The notes under the pieces: model-generated | Told to the model about the DNA's origin: nothing | Database searches by the model: none | Seen by the model: the letters and a program-made list of their open reading frames with translations, nothing else | Shown here: positions 7,272 through 15,643 of the stretch, piece by piece | Position numbering within the stretch: position 1 is the stretch's first letter | Layout of the letters: each line of letters begins with the position of its first letter | Made by a program: the position numbers and the translations under genes | Assembly (NCBI RefSeq): GCF_005885635.1 | Contig: NZ_VATY01000003.1 | Location: 124,001-188,000, forward strand | From: Maribacter algarum (ex Zhang et al. 2020) | GTDB taxonomy: Bacteria > Bacteroidota > Bacteroidia > Flavobacteriales > Flavobacteriaceae | Direction: 5' to 3' | Length of the DNA: 64,000 nucleotides

Positions 7272-8096
7272 TTATAATCTTCTTCTTAGTATCAATTCCC
7301 GATTCCCTTTCAATTCCTTTAGCCTTAATTCCAGTTTCTCATTATCTCCCAAAGTAAATTTCGGTAGTACATAAACAAACCTTGAAGTCTCTGCATGCCT
7401 AGTTTTTTCAGGCATTTTATAAACATATTGAGGCTTAAGCGGTACGGATTGATATGAAGCTCTGCGTTTCTCGTTACCTATGACCATCGCTACTTTCAGA
7501 TAGTCAATGTCAAAATCAATACCCGATTCGTTCTTGATCTCGAACTGCATAAAGACCAAATCCTCGAAATAGACCATATTCTTAATGGCCAATGAAACAC
7601 CTTCTTTTCGCTTGAAAATATTCTTTCGTTCCGGTTGTTCGAGCATTGCTTCTGATGATTTTACCAAAAACGCTTTTGGGTATTGTTTGTGTACGACCAT
7701 ATTGGAATCCATTTGTATGGTGTCACGAATGACGAGAGACTCCCTTTGATGTACATGCCCGATACTTTCCGAAAAGGAAACAAAACGGTTCATCTCCTTC
7801 AACGAATCAGCGTACTTGATAACATATGAATAGACCTTACCATCGGTAGTGACCACCAGAAGGTTACTTTGATTTCCTTTAGTTGCCTTTAAAAGCCCTA
7901 GTGGTTGTGCGCGCTCTCGATTATAACTGAAGACAAAGTTGTTCGCACCGACTATTCCCTGACGGATGTTTGTTGGGAAGAAGATGGCAAGGTTCATTTT
8001 TTCATTTGCATAAAGCGTGTCCAATTGCTGTGGCTCTTGTGCAGATGAAATATTGCCTAAGGTTGCCAATAATAAAATTAAGAATAAACGTCTCAT
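7272..8096 (-). CDS. traN: Conjugative transposon protein TraN (VirB9-like)
   Basis: 274 residues with a signal peptide (RRLFLILLLATLGNISSAQ). It has the beta-rich TraN (DUF4138) plan: an N-terminal strand domain (LAIFFPTNIRQGIVGANNFVF) and a C-terminal half ending in FTLGDNEKLELRLKELKGNR. TraN is the periplasmic/outer-membrane-side part of the Bacteroidota mating channel, comparable to VirB9. Its ATG overlaps the TraM stop (ATGA), so the two are coupled. It is the last tra gene seen; traO, traP and traQ are not downstream. Confidence 0.88.
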   Translation of the reverse strand: MRRLFLILLLATLGNISSAQEPQQLDTLYANEKMNLAIFFPTNIRQGIVGANNFVFSYNRERAQPLGLLKATKGNQSNLLVVTTDGKVYSYVIKYADSLKEMNRFVSFSESIGHVHQRESLVIRDTIQMDSNMVVHKQYPKAFLVKSSEAMLEQPERKNIFKRKEGVSLAIKNMVYFEDLVFMQFEIKNESGIDFDIDYLKVAMVIGNEKRRASYQSVPLKPQYVYKMPEKTRHAETSRFVYVLPKFTLGDNEKLELRLKELKGNRELILRRRL

Positions 8097-9031
8097 AGCT
8101 TTGGTTTTAAAATGAGTTTGTAATTATTGTTGACCGTAACCCTAACGTTACGGTTATTGCGTTGGAATACTTTTTTCACTCCACTTACCCCAGTATTGAC
8201 CGCCCCTGAAACATCAGGAACGCCGGGTATATTGAATTCAGAAATCGCATCGCTCAAGACCTCATTAAAGACCTCGCCCCGAAAACTGTTTCGTATGTAA
8301 ATGCCTTCCAATCCATCGGCATTATCGTATGCCTTTAGCTTTAGTGGAATTCCCGCTATGTTTTGCACATTTAAGACTACCCGGTTCGGCCGGAACTTTA
8401 CAATTCCGTAGAGCAGGGTATTTTTTTTGATTTCCAAACCTTGTAGGGTCGTGTTTTGGGTTACTCGCATTTGTAGCCGGTCATTGACCTTTATGGTCTG
8501 TTTGCCATCGATTTCGACTACCAAAGATTCACCAGTGCCATCCGCCAACACTTGGGGACTAACGGCAAAGAACAATTGATGCTCGAGACCCATTGCCTTC
8601 AAGGGAGAAATGGTATCCTTTGTATCGATAACCTCGTTTTTCTTTCTTCGCTTTTTACGTAATGGTTCCCGGGTTCCAGAAGCTGCGGAATCCTGTGAGT
8701 AATCTATACGACCGATACGATATATACTATCCACGATACGTTGTTTCTTTTTGTCCAAAAGGTCTTCATCGTATATTCCCGATTCATCCAAGAAACGTTC
8801 GTCATAAATACTGGGGGCAATCCGTTCCCTTTCCTCTTTTATGGCATCCACTGCTACCTTTTTGGAGGAATACATATCCTCCCCCTCTTCCAGTTCGGGC
8901 ACCAAAGTCTGTTGAAGTTCGTTGACAGTATCATCATCCGCGCCCAATATAAAAAACGAATAGCCGACGATGAATAAGATGACCACTCCGATGACCGCTG
9001 CAAACACTATTTTCTTTTTGTCCATTTTCAT
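8093..9031 (-). CDS. traM: Conjugative transposon protein TraM (VirB10-like)
   Basis: 312 residues. One TM near the N-terminus (about 8-28, IVFAAVIGVVILFIVGYSFFIL), an acidic/charged linker with a basic RKKRRKK patch near residue 130, then a conserved C-terminal domain (SPLKAMGLEHQLFFAV to the end, including GIYIRNSF and a final VNNNYKLILKPKL). TraM links the inner membrane to the outer ring of the secretion channel, like VirB10. A second ATG at 9025 is equally possible. It follows traK by 21 bases with no traL in between. Confidence 0.88.
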   Translation of the reverse strand: MKMDKKKIVFAAVIGVVILFIVGYSFFILGADDDTVNELQQTLVPELEEGEDMYSSKKVAVDAIKEERERIAPSIYDERFLDESGIYDEDLLDKKKQRIVDSIYRIGRIDYSQDSAASGTREPLRKKRRKKNEVIDTKDTISPLKAMGLEHQLFFAVSPQVLADGTGESLVVEIDGKQTIKVNDRLQMRVTQNTTLQGLEIKKNTLLYGIVKFRPNRVVLNVQNIAGIPLKLKAYDNADGLEGIYIRNSFRGEVFNEVLSDAISEFNIPGVPDVSGAVNTGVSGVKKVFQRNNRNVRVTVNNNYKLILKPKL

Positions 9032-9052
9032 AGTTCGTTTTTTAAGTTCAAT

Positions 9053-9667
9053 TCACTCCTGCTCTTTTACCTTTTTTAGGGAATTCTCGAAATAATCGGT
9101 AATCAGCAGACCATGTGTGTTCTTGGGGTAGTTTCGGTCTACCGTAATAAGTCCTCCTGTTGAGACCATTTCATAGCGGTCAATGACAGCCCCTCTGTTG
9201 ATTTCGAAAACGGTTATGGTTTTAAAGCGATAGGGTTCGGCCCTTAAATCCACTTGTGATTCGACACTCAATACTTTTTGGACCAGGGAATATTGCAATA
9301 TCCGGTTGTAGACCCCATCGGCCTTTTTCTGCCGATAGACATTGTCAACTGTGCTATTTCCAAGCCAAAGGGCTTTCTCCAAATTGCTTTCATAGTTACT
9401 GTCATCGATACCGTAGAAGTATTCATGGAACAGTTGCAAATGGGACAATGCCTCGACCTGAAGGTTTTCTTTTTGGGATACCAGCTTCAGGGGAATAACA
9501 GAGCCATCCGTATTCACGGCAAAGGCGCTTCCCATCGCCTTTTGGTACATATTGAATACCATCACCCCTGAAAATACGCTTGACAAAAGTGCTGTAACGG
9601 TTACTATAATCGTCACATAGCGGTTCAGTTTGAGTATATCATAAATGTTCTTATACGGTAGTTTCAT
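9053..9667 (-). CDS. traK: Conjugative transposon protein TraK (VirB8-like)
   Basis: 204 residues from ATG 9667, chosen because the MKLPYKNIYDILKLNRY start is typical; an upstream in-frame ATG at 9694 would add nine unlikely residues. One TM (about 19-42) is followed by a periplasmic NTF2-like VirB8 domain with NLEKALWLGNSTV and a final ENSLKKVKEQE. TraK is an inner-membrane assembly factor of the mating channel. It lies 32 bases after traJ. Confidence 0.88.
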   Translation of the reverse strand: MKLPYKNIYDILKLNRYVTIIVTVTALLSSVFSGVMVFNMYQKAMGSAFAVNTDGSVIPLKLVSQKENLQVEALSHLQLFHEYFYGIDDSNYESNLEKALWLGNSTVDNVYRQKKADGVYNRILQYSLVQKVLSVESQVDLRAEPYRFKTITVFEINRGAVIDRYEMVSTGGLITVDRNYPKNTHGLLITDYFENSLKKVKEQE

Positions 9668-9699
9668 AATTCTATCATTTTTAAAATGGGTCAATGACC

Positions 9700-10542
9700 C
9701 TATTGTGTGAAAAGCCTTAGCGTAAAGGAGGTCGCCCTTTTATACAGTTTGAATTTTAGGAAGACGATAAACCCAATTGTGGCTGCCTCCACTAAAATCT
9801 TGATGGTATTATTGTCCGTTGGCCCTCCCCAGAGGTTCGTCCAGAAATTGGCATTGATCTCCGAATACAATTGGTTCACGAAAATGTTGACCAGAAAAAA
9901 AGCTGGTACAAGCATATAAACAGCCGCATACAATTTGAAAAAGGTATAGGCCATAGTCCTGAATTTCTCAAAAACCGCCAAGCTGATGACCAAAGGAAAA
10001 AAGGCCTGCATGATTCCTAAAAGGAAATATCGTTCCGCCAAGAACAAGGGATAGATGAACAGGTCTATCATCCATAGGACCAATCCAATGAAAAAGCTGA
10101 ACATCTTTATCCCGAATACCGGAGTGACCAAAGCTTCGTACAATAAAGCCCAAGCTTTCTTGGCCGCATCGAAAGCGCCAACATCTTCTTCAATAGGAAT
10201 TTCCTGTAATTGCAACGGAATCAAGGCCGGAGCGGTATCGCGATACTGGCCTTCAATAGCCACCAAAATACCATCGAAAAAGCCCAGGATCTGCGTAGAG
10301 AATATGACCAATAGGACGATTACAAAATTCTTTGCGAGATCCCTTGGGGACAATCCCCATGAATGTCCTTCCTTATCGGCAACTCCCTCATTGTATTTTT
10401 TAAGGATGTTGACCAAAAAAAACAGCACGGCCAAGACCTTGATACCCCTAATCGTATAGGTAGAGAAATCGGTGCCCTTGATCGTCTCAAAGACAGCGTC
10501 TACATATTCAAGTCCTATGCTCAAGGGAATCATGAGTTCCAT
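9700..10542 (-). CDS. traJ: Conjugative transposon protein TraJ (VirB6-like)
   Basis: 280 residues, polytopic: hydrophobic segments at about 31-48, 72-92, 145-165, 170-195, 205-225 and 248-262. This is the pattern of TraJ, the multi-spanning inner-membrane channel component comparable to VirB6. Family TraJ proteins are often a little longer. It starts two bases after the TraI stop. Alternative ATG at 10,533. Confidence 0.85.
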   Translation of the reverse strand: MELMIPLSIGLEYVDAVFETIKGTDFSTYTIRGIKVLAVLFFLVNILKKYNEGVADKEGHSWGLSPRDLAKNFVIVLLVIFSTQILGFFDGILVAIEGQYRDTAPALIPLQLQEIPIEEDVGAFDAAKKAWALLYEALVTPVFGIKMFSFFIGLVLWMIDLFIYPLFLAERYFLLGIMQAFFPLVISLAVFEKFRTMAYTFFKLYAAVYMLVPAFFLVNIFVNQLYSEINANFWTNLWGGPTDNNTIKILVEAATIGFIVFLKFKLYKRATSFTLRLFTQ

Positions 10543-10544
10543 CT

Positions 10545-11132
10545 TTAATAGTTAGTTTTTCTATTATTGATCTTGTCCTGCATTTCACGAAAGGCAATGA
10601 TATCTCGATACCGCTCAGTCTTACGCTCGATTTCGGTCACCATTTCCTTGGACTCCTTTTGATGTGCACGGATGGCCCGCATGCGTTCCCCATCTGTCAA
10701 TTTCAAATGGTCACTTGATAGGATTTCGTTTATGAACTCCAAATCCTCCGTAGCTTGATCTAAGATGGCGTTGAACGATGTCGATATCCGTTCCACTTCA
10801 TCCGCCCTTATATGCGGTGAATTAAGAATATCCCTTAAATCTCCCTGCACCGTATCATAAAGGCGTTTGTTATTGCGGATGAGTTCTTGTACTGCCTTTA
10901 ATTTTTCAATGGCTGCACTGACCTTTTCGATATTCTCTTTCTGCTTTTTCAGAAATTTGACCGTCTTGATGATATTGGCGGTCTGCTTTCCAGCTTCCAA
11001 CAGTTGTTTGACAAAGGAGATAAAGTTCACATTGTCGTAAACGGGAATCCCCTGGGCCGTCGCACGGCCGGGCATTGTTAAGGCCAGTATCAGGGATGCC
11101 GTAAACACTATTTTTTTTATTGTTATTTTCAT
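10545..11132 (-). CDS. traI: Conjugative transposon protein TraI (DUF4141, VirB5-like)
   Basis: 195 residues from ATG 11,132, chosen because it begins with a clear signal peptide (ITIKKIVFTASLILALTMPG, cleavage after ATAQ). An earlier in-frame start at 11,186 would bury it. The mature part is helical coiled coil (KTVKFLKKQKENIEKVSAAI and following), as in the TraI/DUF4141 periplasmic protein compared with VirB5. This TraI is not the relaxase of F plasmids. It follows traG by 66 bases. Confidence 0.83.
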   Translation of the reverse strand: MKITIKKIVFTASLILALTMPGRATAQGIPVYDNVNFISFVKQLLEAGKQTANIIKTVKFLKKQKENIEKVSAAIEKLKAVQELIRNNKRLYDTVQGDLRDILNSPHIRADEVERISTSFNAILDQATEDLEFINEILSSDHLKLTDGERMRAIRAHQKESKEMVTEIERKTERYRDIIAFREMQDKINNRKTNY

Positions 11133-11198
11133 GATTTCTGGGTTTTGTGATGCCGAAGCTTTTGATTTCGTCATCTGATTAAACATTCATTATTTATG

Positions 11199-13607
11199 CT
11201 ATGCAGCTTTGCGTTCCAAGAACCGCTTGATAGCTATTTCCATATTGTCTTCCTCCTTATAAAGGGCCATTATGGCCTCGTTGTCGGAGCCGTCGGTTAG
11301 GTAGGCCGCGAATACCTCTGGTGGCACTTCCAATCGGAAGATGTTACTCTCCTTACCAATCTTGATGAACATTTCGGTGTATTTGCGTTCACCAGTAAGG
11401 TCGTTCTTAATGGATTTGAGTTGGTTCAGGTCGTGGCTCGAAAGGTTGAGCCTTTTGATCAATTCGTCATATCCTTTTTCATTGTTCAGGCTGTAAATGA
11501 CCTGTGTGTTTTCAAGTATACTTGCAGATGTGGAATTATCGGGAAGTTGATTGATAGACTGTAAAATAATGCCAATTGCTCCTTCCTGTTTCCGAATGGC
11601 CTGATAATAGAATTCCACGCTTTCCAATACATTGGGAAACTTCAATTGCTTCGCGAACTCATCGAAAAGGATGATTCCCTTTTCTTCCTTATTGCGCCAA
11701 ATTGTTCTTTGGATTGCCGTTTTGATAAGTTTTAGCATAACGGACAGGATTTCCTTGTTGTCCTTGACCTCGTCCAGTTCGAAGACGATCAATCGCTTGT
11801 CCTCGATTTTATAGGATTGGTCCTCGCTCATCTCAAAAAGGAAACTGTACAATCCGCCCTCGACATATTCCGAGAGGATGTGCAAGAAATTGGTAATGTT
11901 GAAGTACGCCTTGTCGATACCAAGGGTTTCCAGAAGTTGCTCACGATTGTTTCGGATAAATCCATAGAAACTCTCCAAGGAATGGGCCTCAGAAACAGTT
12001 TTGTAATAATGCTGCAGGATTTTCTTTAGCGATACTGATTGTGCCTTGGTCACTTTTAAATCCGATGCCAGCAGTTCAAACAGAAAGACGGAAAGGTCTT
12101 CTAAACGCTCTGGACTGATATCTTTTACATCCGAGATATAAAAGGGGTTGATACCTAAGTTCTTTCCGCTCTCATAACGCAGAACAGTATACTGCTCAGG
12201 GTATAACTGTGCGAACTTGGTATACGAACCCCCTAAGTCGATAATGACCAGACGGACATCCATTTCAAAATATTGGCGAAGGATGTTATTGGCCAAGAAA
12301 GATTTTCCTTCTCCTGTTGGGGCAAAAATGGCAAAGTTCCTTGCCTTGATCCGTTTCTTCTTTTCGTCCCAAACATCTTTGAGTACGGGAATGTTATGTT
12401 CGCGATCATTGAAGATGATTCCTGTTTTATCCGATTGATAATTCGTGTTGTTTATCAGCAAGCACAAGGCATGCTTCAAATCGGTCACATAGAGGTCTTC
12501 ATTTGAAAAGTTGGAAGCGAAACAGCAATAACTATTCAGGAAATAGTTCTTGCGCTCTTCGCTACTTGGATAGTAGGGGACTATATCCAGTTCCTTGAAT
12601 TCCGTTTTTATTTGGGAAGCGATTTTTTCCAGGCTCCGCGCCTCGCGGTGCCAATAGATGACATTTAGGTGTCCACGTATGATTCGAGAACTATCATCGG
12701 TATTGATTTGTTCTTGGATGTGCTGGATTTTCTTAAGGATGACCTTGTTCTGTGAACCGAAGTTGGAACTCTTGTTGAGTTCCTCGATTTTCTTGTCCAA
12801 CAGCTTTCGCCATTTCTGTTTATCATCGAGATAGATAATCTGGTTGACCACATGGTTTTCGTTTAGGGAAAGCCCAAGCCCATCTATAAAACCTTGATGA
12901 AAACTGAAATCATCTGAGGTAAAGCGTTCGTTTATTTTACTCGTCTGGACTTTCTCCCCAAAACAGCTTTCGCTGTTCACGGTAAGTACATCGAAATGAT
13001 TTTCCCCTATTTGGATGTCTTTTCTTCCCAATTCGATAGCTGTATCAAATCCGTCGTTATAGCCGTTGAAATAATCCGAACTCATTGATACGATTTCTTG
13101 ACTCCTCATCGGTATCAATGACACCTTTCGTCCATTATTGATAAATGAAACCGAGTCGTTGACGGCCGCTTTGAAACGCTGCAGATTTTCTTGTAGCACT
13201 TCGGGAATCTTTGCATCCGCTTTGCGAAAGGGGTTGAAATATTTTGAGTTGTTTAGCTGTTTGTTCTTGGTAAGTGTAAAGAAGAGATACCCATGGTGCT
13301 CCATATGACTCCTTCCTTTAAAATAATCGTGCGTGGCCTTTGATAGAAACGTGTTATTGGGTAGGTTTTGTGAAGTGAAGGATTTTTTGAAATAAATGTC
13401 CTGTTTGTGCACTACGGTTCCAACAGGTAAGGATTTCATAGCCTGAAACCAATTACTGTGCATGTCCTCAAAATCCTTTTCCGAAAGGGAATAGATTTCT
13501 GGAAGTTCCACCTTGTAGCATGCCACGACATTCCCGTTGTTACAGAATAACAAGTGGTCCTTGATGTCCGCTATGGGATGATATTTAGAGATATTTATCT
13601 TTGACAT
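11199..13607 (-). CDS. traG: Conjugation ATPase TraG (VirB4-like)
   Basis: 802 residues. It powers assembly of the mating channel and pilus. The C-terminal ATPase domain has a Walker A APTGEGKSF (about 429-437), a Walker B IILFDEF (about 645-651) and a downstream GIILQSINQLP switch motif. The N-terminal half is the VirB4 helical/dimer region (CNNGNVVACYKVELPEIYSL near residue 25). The Bacteroides TraG name means the VirB4 protein, not the VirD4 coupling protein. It overlaps traF by 23 bases, implying coupled translation. Confidence 0.93.
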   Translation of the reverse strand: MSKINISKYHPIADIKDHLLFCNNGNVVACYKVELPEIYSLSEKDFEDMHSNWFQAMKSLPVGTVVHKQDIYFKKSFTSQNLPNNTFLSKATHDYFKGRSHMEHHGYLFFTLTKNKQLNNSKYFNPFRKADAKIPEVLQENLQRFKAAVNDSVSFINNGRKVSLIPMRSQEIVSMSSDYFNGYNDGFDTAIELGRKDIQIGENHFDVLTVNSESCFGEKVQTSKINERFTSDDFSFHQGFIDGLGLSLNENHVVNQIIYLDDKQKWRKLLDKKIEELNKSSNFGSQNKVILKKIQHIQEQINTDDSSRIIRGHLNVIYWHREARSLEKIASQIKTEFKELDIVPYYPSSEERKNYFLNSYCCFASNFSNEDLYVTDLKHALCLLINNTNYQSDKTGIIFNDREHNIPVLKDVWDEKKKRIKARNFAIFAPTGEGKSFLANNILRQYFEMDVRLVIIDLGGSYTKFAQLYPEQYTVLRYESGKNLGINPFYISDVKDISPERLEDLSVFLFELLASDLKVTKAQSVSLKKILQHYYKTVSEAHSLESFYGFIRNNREQLLETLGIDKAYFNITNFLHILSEYVEGGLYSFLFEMSEDQSYKIEDKRLIVFELDEVKDNKEILSVMLKLIKTAIQRTIWRNKEEKGIILFDEFAKQLKFPNVLESVEFYYQAIRKQEGAIGIILQSINQLPDNSTSASILENTQVIYSLNNEKGYDELIKRLNLSSHDLNQLKSIKNDLTGERKYTEMFIKIGKESNIFRLEVPPEVFAAYLTDGSDNEAIMALYKEEDNMEIAIKRFLERKAA

Positions 13608-13878
13608 GGTTCAGGATATTGTCTTTTTTATTACTGATGCTTTTAGGGAATACCTTTCTGATATTGAAAAGCCGAGTGCTGCCGTTCATTTTATTTAGAC
13701 CTATAAAAAGGCCGGCATTCCAGATAAAAAGAGAGAGCACCATTATCAAGCTGAAAGAGAAAATAATGACCAACAGTGAGGCTACGACGGACACCATCAA
13801 AAGGGCAAAAAGCGATATAGGCAGACCCCATATCAATGCCCCTTTGCGGATGTTCCGGTAAACCTCGTAGCTTCTCAT
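13585..13878 (-). CDS. traF: Conjugative transposon protein TraF (DUF4133, VirB3-like)
   Basis: 97 residues with two close membrane helices (about 15-34 and 36-58), then a basic tail. Size, topology and position between traE and traG match TraF/VirB3. Its ATG overlaps the traE stop by one base (TAATG) and its end overlaps traG. Confidence 0.87.
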   Translation of the reverse strand: MRSYEVYRNIRKGALIWGLPISLFALLMVSVVASLLVIIFSFSLIMVLSLFIWNAGLFIGLNKMNGSTRLFNIRKVFPKSISNKKDNILNHVKDKYL

Positions 13879-14165
13879 TACACGACTATTGAGATTAAAT
13901 AGGTAAAGATGCCGACGACGGCACCCGCGATAAGTACAAATACCAGTACCCTTGTAATACCCTTTTTAAGGTCGGCGTTTTCACCGAAGAAGTGACCCGC
14001 ATTAAATAGGAAACCTATGAGAAAGATGACCCCAAGGATAATGGGAAAGATGGCACGGATGGTATCCGATACGTCGTTTACGGAATCTTCGATTCCACCG
14101 ACCTGAGCGTAACTGGCAAGGCTCATAAACAGGAATGCCAGCGTTAGACTTTTAGCTTTTTCCAT
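13878..14165 (-). CDS. traE: Conjugative transposon protein TraE (DUF4134, VirB2/pilin-like)
   Basis: 95 residues: signal peptide (KSLTLAFLFMSLASYAQ), short polar stretch VGGIEDSVNDVSDTIRA, then two hydrophobic helices (about 38-57 and 70-93). This is the pilin-like first gene of the tra unit. About 190 bases upstream separate it from the divergent amidase gene and should hold the tra promoter. No traA-D are seen. Confidence 0.87.
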   Translation of the reverse strand: MEKAKSLTLAFLFMSLASYAQVGGIEDSVNDVSDTIRAIFPIILGVIFLIGFLFNAGHFFGENADLKKGITRVLVFVLIAGAVVGIFTYLISIVV

Positions 14166-14355
14166 AACTGATAATTTTAAGGTCGAAACATTTTCGGCCT
14201 GTGATTAATTATTATGGAATGTAGAAGTGGATTGTACTTTTTACCAAAGGATTCTTAAAAATTAACTAGGAATAGCGTTAATTTTTAATGGAAATACATG
14301 GTTTTGAGAGATTCGTTGAATATTGCTCAATGAAGAATCGTAAAATCGTGAATCA

Positions 14356-14970
14356 ATGAAGTCAAGGATAATCCTTCTTATAGGTCTATTAATTCTAGGT
14401 AACAACAAAGCTATTGGGCAAACATTAGAGGCAAAGAGAAAAGTTATTGTTCTTGATGCAGGACATGGGGGAATTGATTCAGGTACGGTATCGACAAACG
14501 GCCTTCAAGAAAAAGATATTGTTCTTGACATAGCGCGAAGTATGATTACTTGGAACAGCATTTTGTTGGAATCTAAATATGATATCTATTTAACAAGGAA
14601 TAAGGATACACTTATCTCATTGGACGATAGAACTAGGCTTGTCAAACATATTAAGCCGGATATTTTTATTTCGTTGCATTGTAATCATATAAGTGATTCA
14701 AACATAAAAGGCGTAGAAGTTTATACCTATGATAATAATGAACTATCCGAAATGTACGCCCAAACAATTTTGAATGAGCTAAATCGGAATCTGGGCTTTA
14801 TGACCAGAAAACCCAAGGAAGGCAATTTTCAGGTTTTAAGGGAAATAAAAGAACACTGTCCTGCTATTCTATTAGAGCTTGGATATTTGTCCAATTCAAG
14901 TGAATCTAACTATTTAAAAGACAGCCAAAACAGGAAGGCATTGGCCTTGGCTATTCTAATGGCAATTTAA
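14356..14970 (+). CDS. N-acetylmuramoyl-L-alanine amidase (Amidase_3)
   Basis: 204 residues with a signal peptide (about 1-22). It cleaves the amide between MurNAc and L-Ala in the cell wall. The zinc site is intact: DAGHGG (H37), E52 in QEKDIVLDIA, H108 in ISLHCN, and catalytic E174 in LLELGYLSN. It lacks the AMIN or SPOR targeting domains of division amidases. Being divergent from traE, it may open the peptidoglycan for the mating channel, replacing the lytic transglycosylase of other systems (inference). Confidence 0.9.
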   Translation: MKSRIILLIGLLILGNNKAIGQTLEAKRKVIVLDAGHGGIDSGTVSTNGLQEKDIVLDIARSMITWNSILLESKYDIYLTRNKDTLISLDDRTRLVKHIKPDIFISLHCNHISDSNIKGVEVYTYDNNELSEMYAQTILNELNRNLGFMTRKPKEGNFQVLREIKEHCPAILLELGYLSNSSESNYLKDSQNRKALALAILMAI

Positions 14971-14979
14971 TCGAATGTT

Positions 14980-15087
14980 ATGAAAGAGCTGATATCAGAG
15001 GTCGTAAAGAGTATTGGAATTATTGTTTCAGCGATGTATAAAGAAGTGGCCCAGTTCGTTAGGAATTGTAAAAACAAGAACTTATAA
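14980..15087 (+). CDS. Possible 35-residue small protein after the amidase
   Basis: A short frame starts nine bases after the amidase stop and ends just before a hairpin. The product would be a small amphipathic helical peptide (KELISEVVKSIGIIVSAM, then a basic end). Its tight position and the terminator right after its stop favour a real gene in the amidase transcript, but length alone is weak evidence. Confidence 0.4.
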   Translation: MKELISEVVKSIGIIVSAMYKEVAQFVRNCKNKNL

Positions 15088-15124
15088 GTGGCCAAAACTA
15101 GAATTTCATTACTTATTTGGCCAC
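15088..15124 (+). terminator. Hairpin after the amidase unit
   Basis: Perfect 9-bp inverted repeat (GTGGCCAAA at 15088-15096, TTTGGCCAC at 15116-15124) with a 19-base spacer, directly after the small ORF. No long T run follows, so it may act as a weak or factor-assisted terminator. Confidence 0.45.
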
Positions 15125-15158
15125 ATATAGAGCTTTTAGTAGTAATTCTGATTTAAAA

Positions 15159-15316
15159 AATGCATGATATATCATGCATTAACTACAATTTTAGTACTTA
15201 GTGAATGATTTTTAATGCGAATTAAGATCAATTAATCGAAGAATATCTGTATATTTGAATGATATTTCATGCATTAAATAGGTAAAAATGATATTATGAA
15301 TGATAATTCATACATA
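15159..15316. promoter_or_regulatory. Three operator-like sites before hipB
   Basis: A perfect 22-bp palindrome lies at 15159-15180 (half-site TGATATATCATGCATT at 15165). Two related copies follow: TGATATTTCATGCATT at 15260 and TGATAATTCATACATA at 15301, the last overlapping the first possible hipB start. Starts are 95 and 41 bp apart, both near whole numbers of DNA turns. HipB proteins repress their own operon by binding such palindromes. Confidence 0.7.
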
Positions 15317-15643
15317 AATTGGATTTCAATGAGCGACAAAGCTCTAATCGAAACAATAGGTGCTTTTATTCAACATCACAGATTAAATCAAAACAAATCA
15401 CAAAGTGAAGTGGCCAAAGCAGCAGATATTAGTCGCTCCACACTTAGTCTATTGGAGCGTGGCGAAAAAGTATCGCTGAATAGTCTAATGCAAGTATTAC
15501 GAGTTCTTGATTTATTATACGTTATGGACGTTTTTAAAGTAAGTGATGAAATAAGTCCAATAGCATACGCTAAACTTAAAAAAAACAAAAGACAACGCGC
15601 TCGAAACAAAACCACTAATTCAAATGAAGATTCAGAATGGTAG
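15296..15643 (+). CDS. hipB: HipB-like antitoxin, XRE-family HTH repressor
   Basis: 115 residues. A Cro/C1-type helix-turn-helix spans about residues 28-80 (NKSQSEVAKAADISRSTLSL, then LERGEKVSLNSL). The tail is basic and charged. It should bind the upstream palindromes and neutralise the HipA kinase next door. ATG 15,329 (AGC GAC follows) is an alternative start that would match the usual family beginning and leave the third operator outside the gene. The stop lies inside hipA (7-base overlap). Confidence 0.85.
   Translation: MNDNSYINWISMSDKALIETIGAFIQHHRLNQNKSQSEVAKAADISRSTLSLLERGEKVSLNSLMQVLRVLDLLYVMDVFKVSDEISPIAYAKLKKNKRQRARNKTTNSNEDSEW

Noticed and set aside
11199-13607. TraG as a VirD4-type coupling protein
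   Set aside because: Length, position after traF and motif layout fit the VirB4-like TraG of Bacteroides elements. No coupling protein was found in the window.
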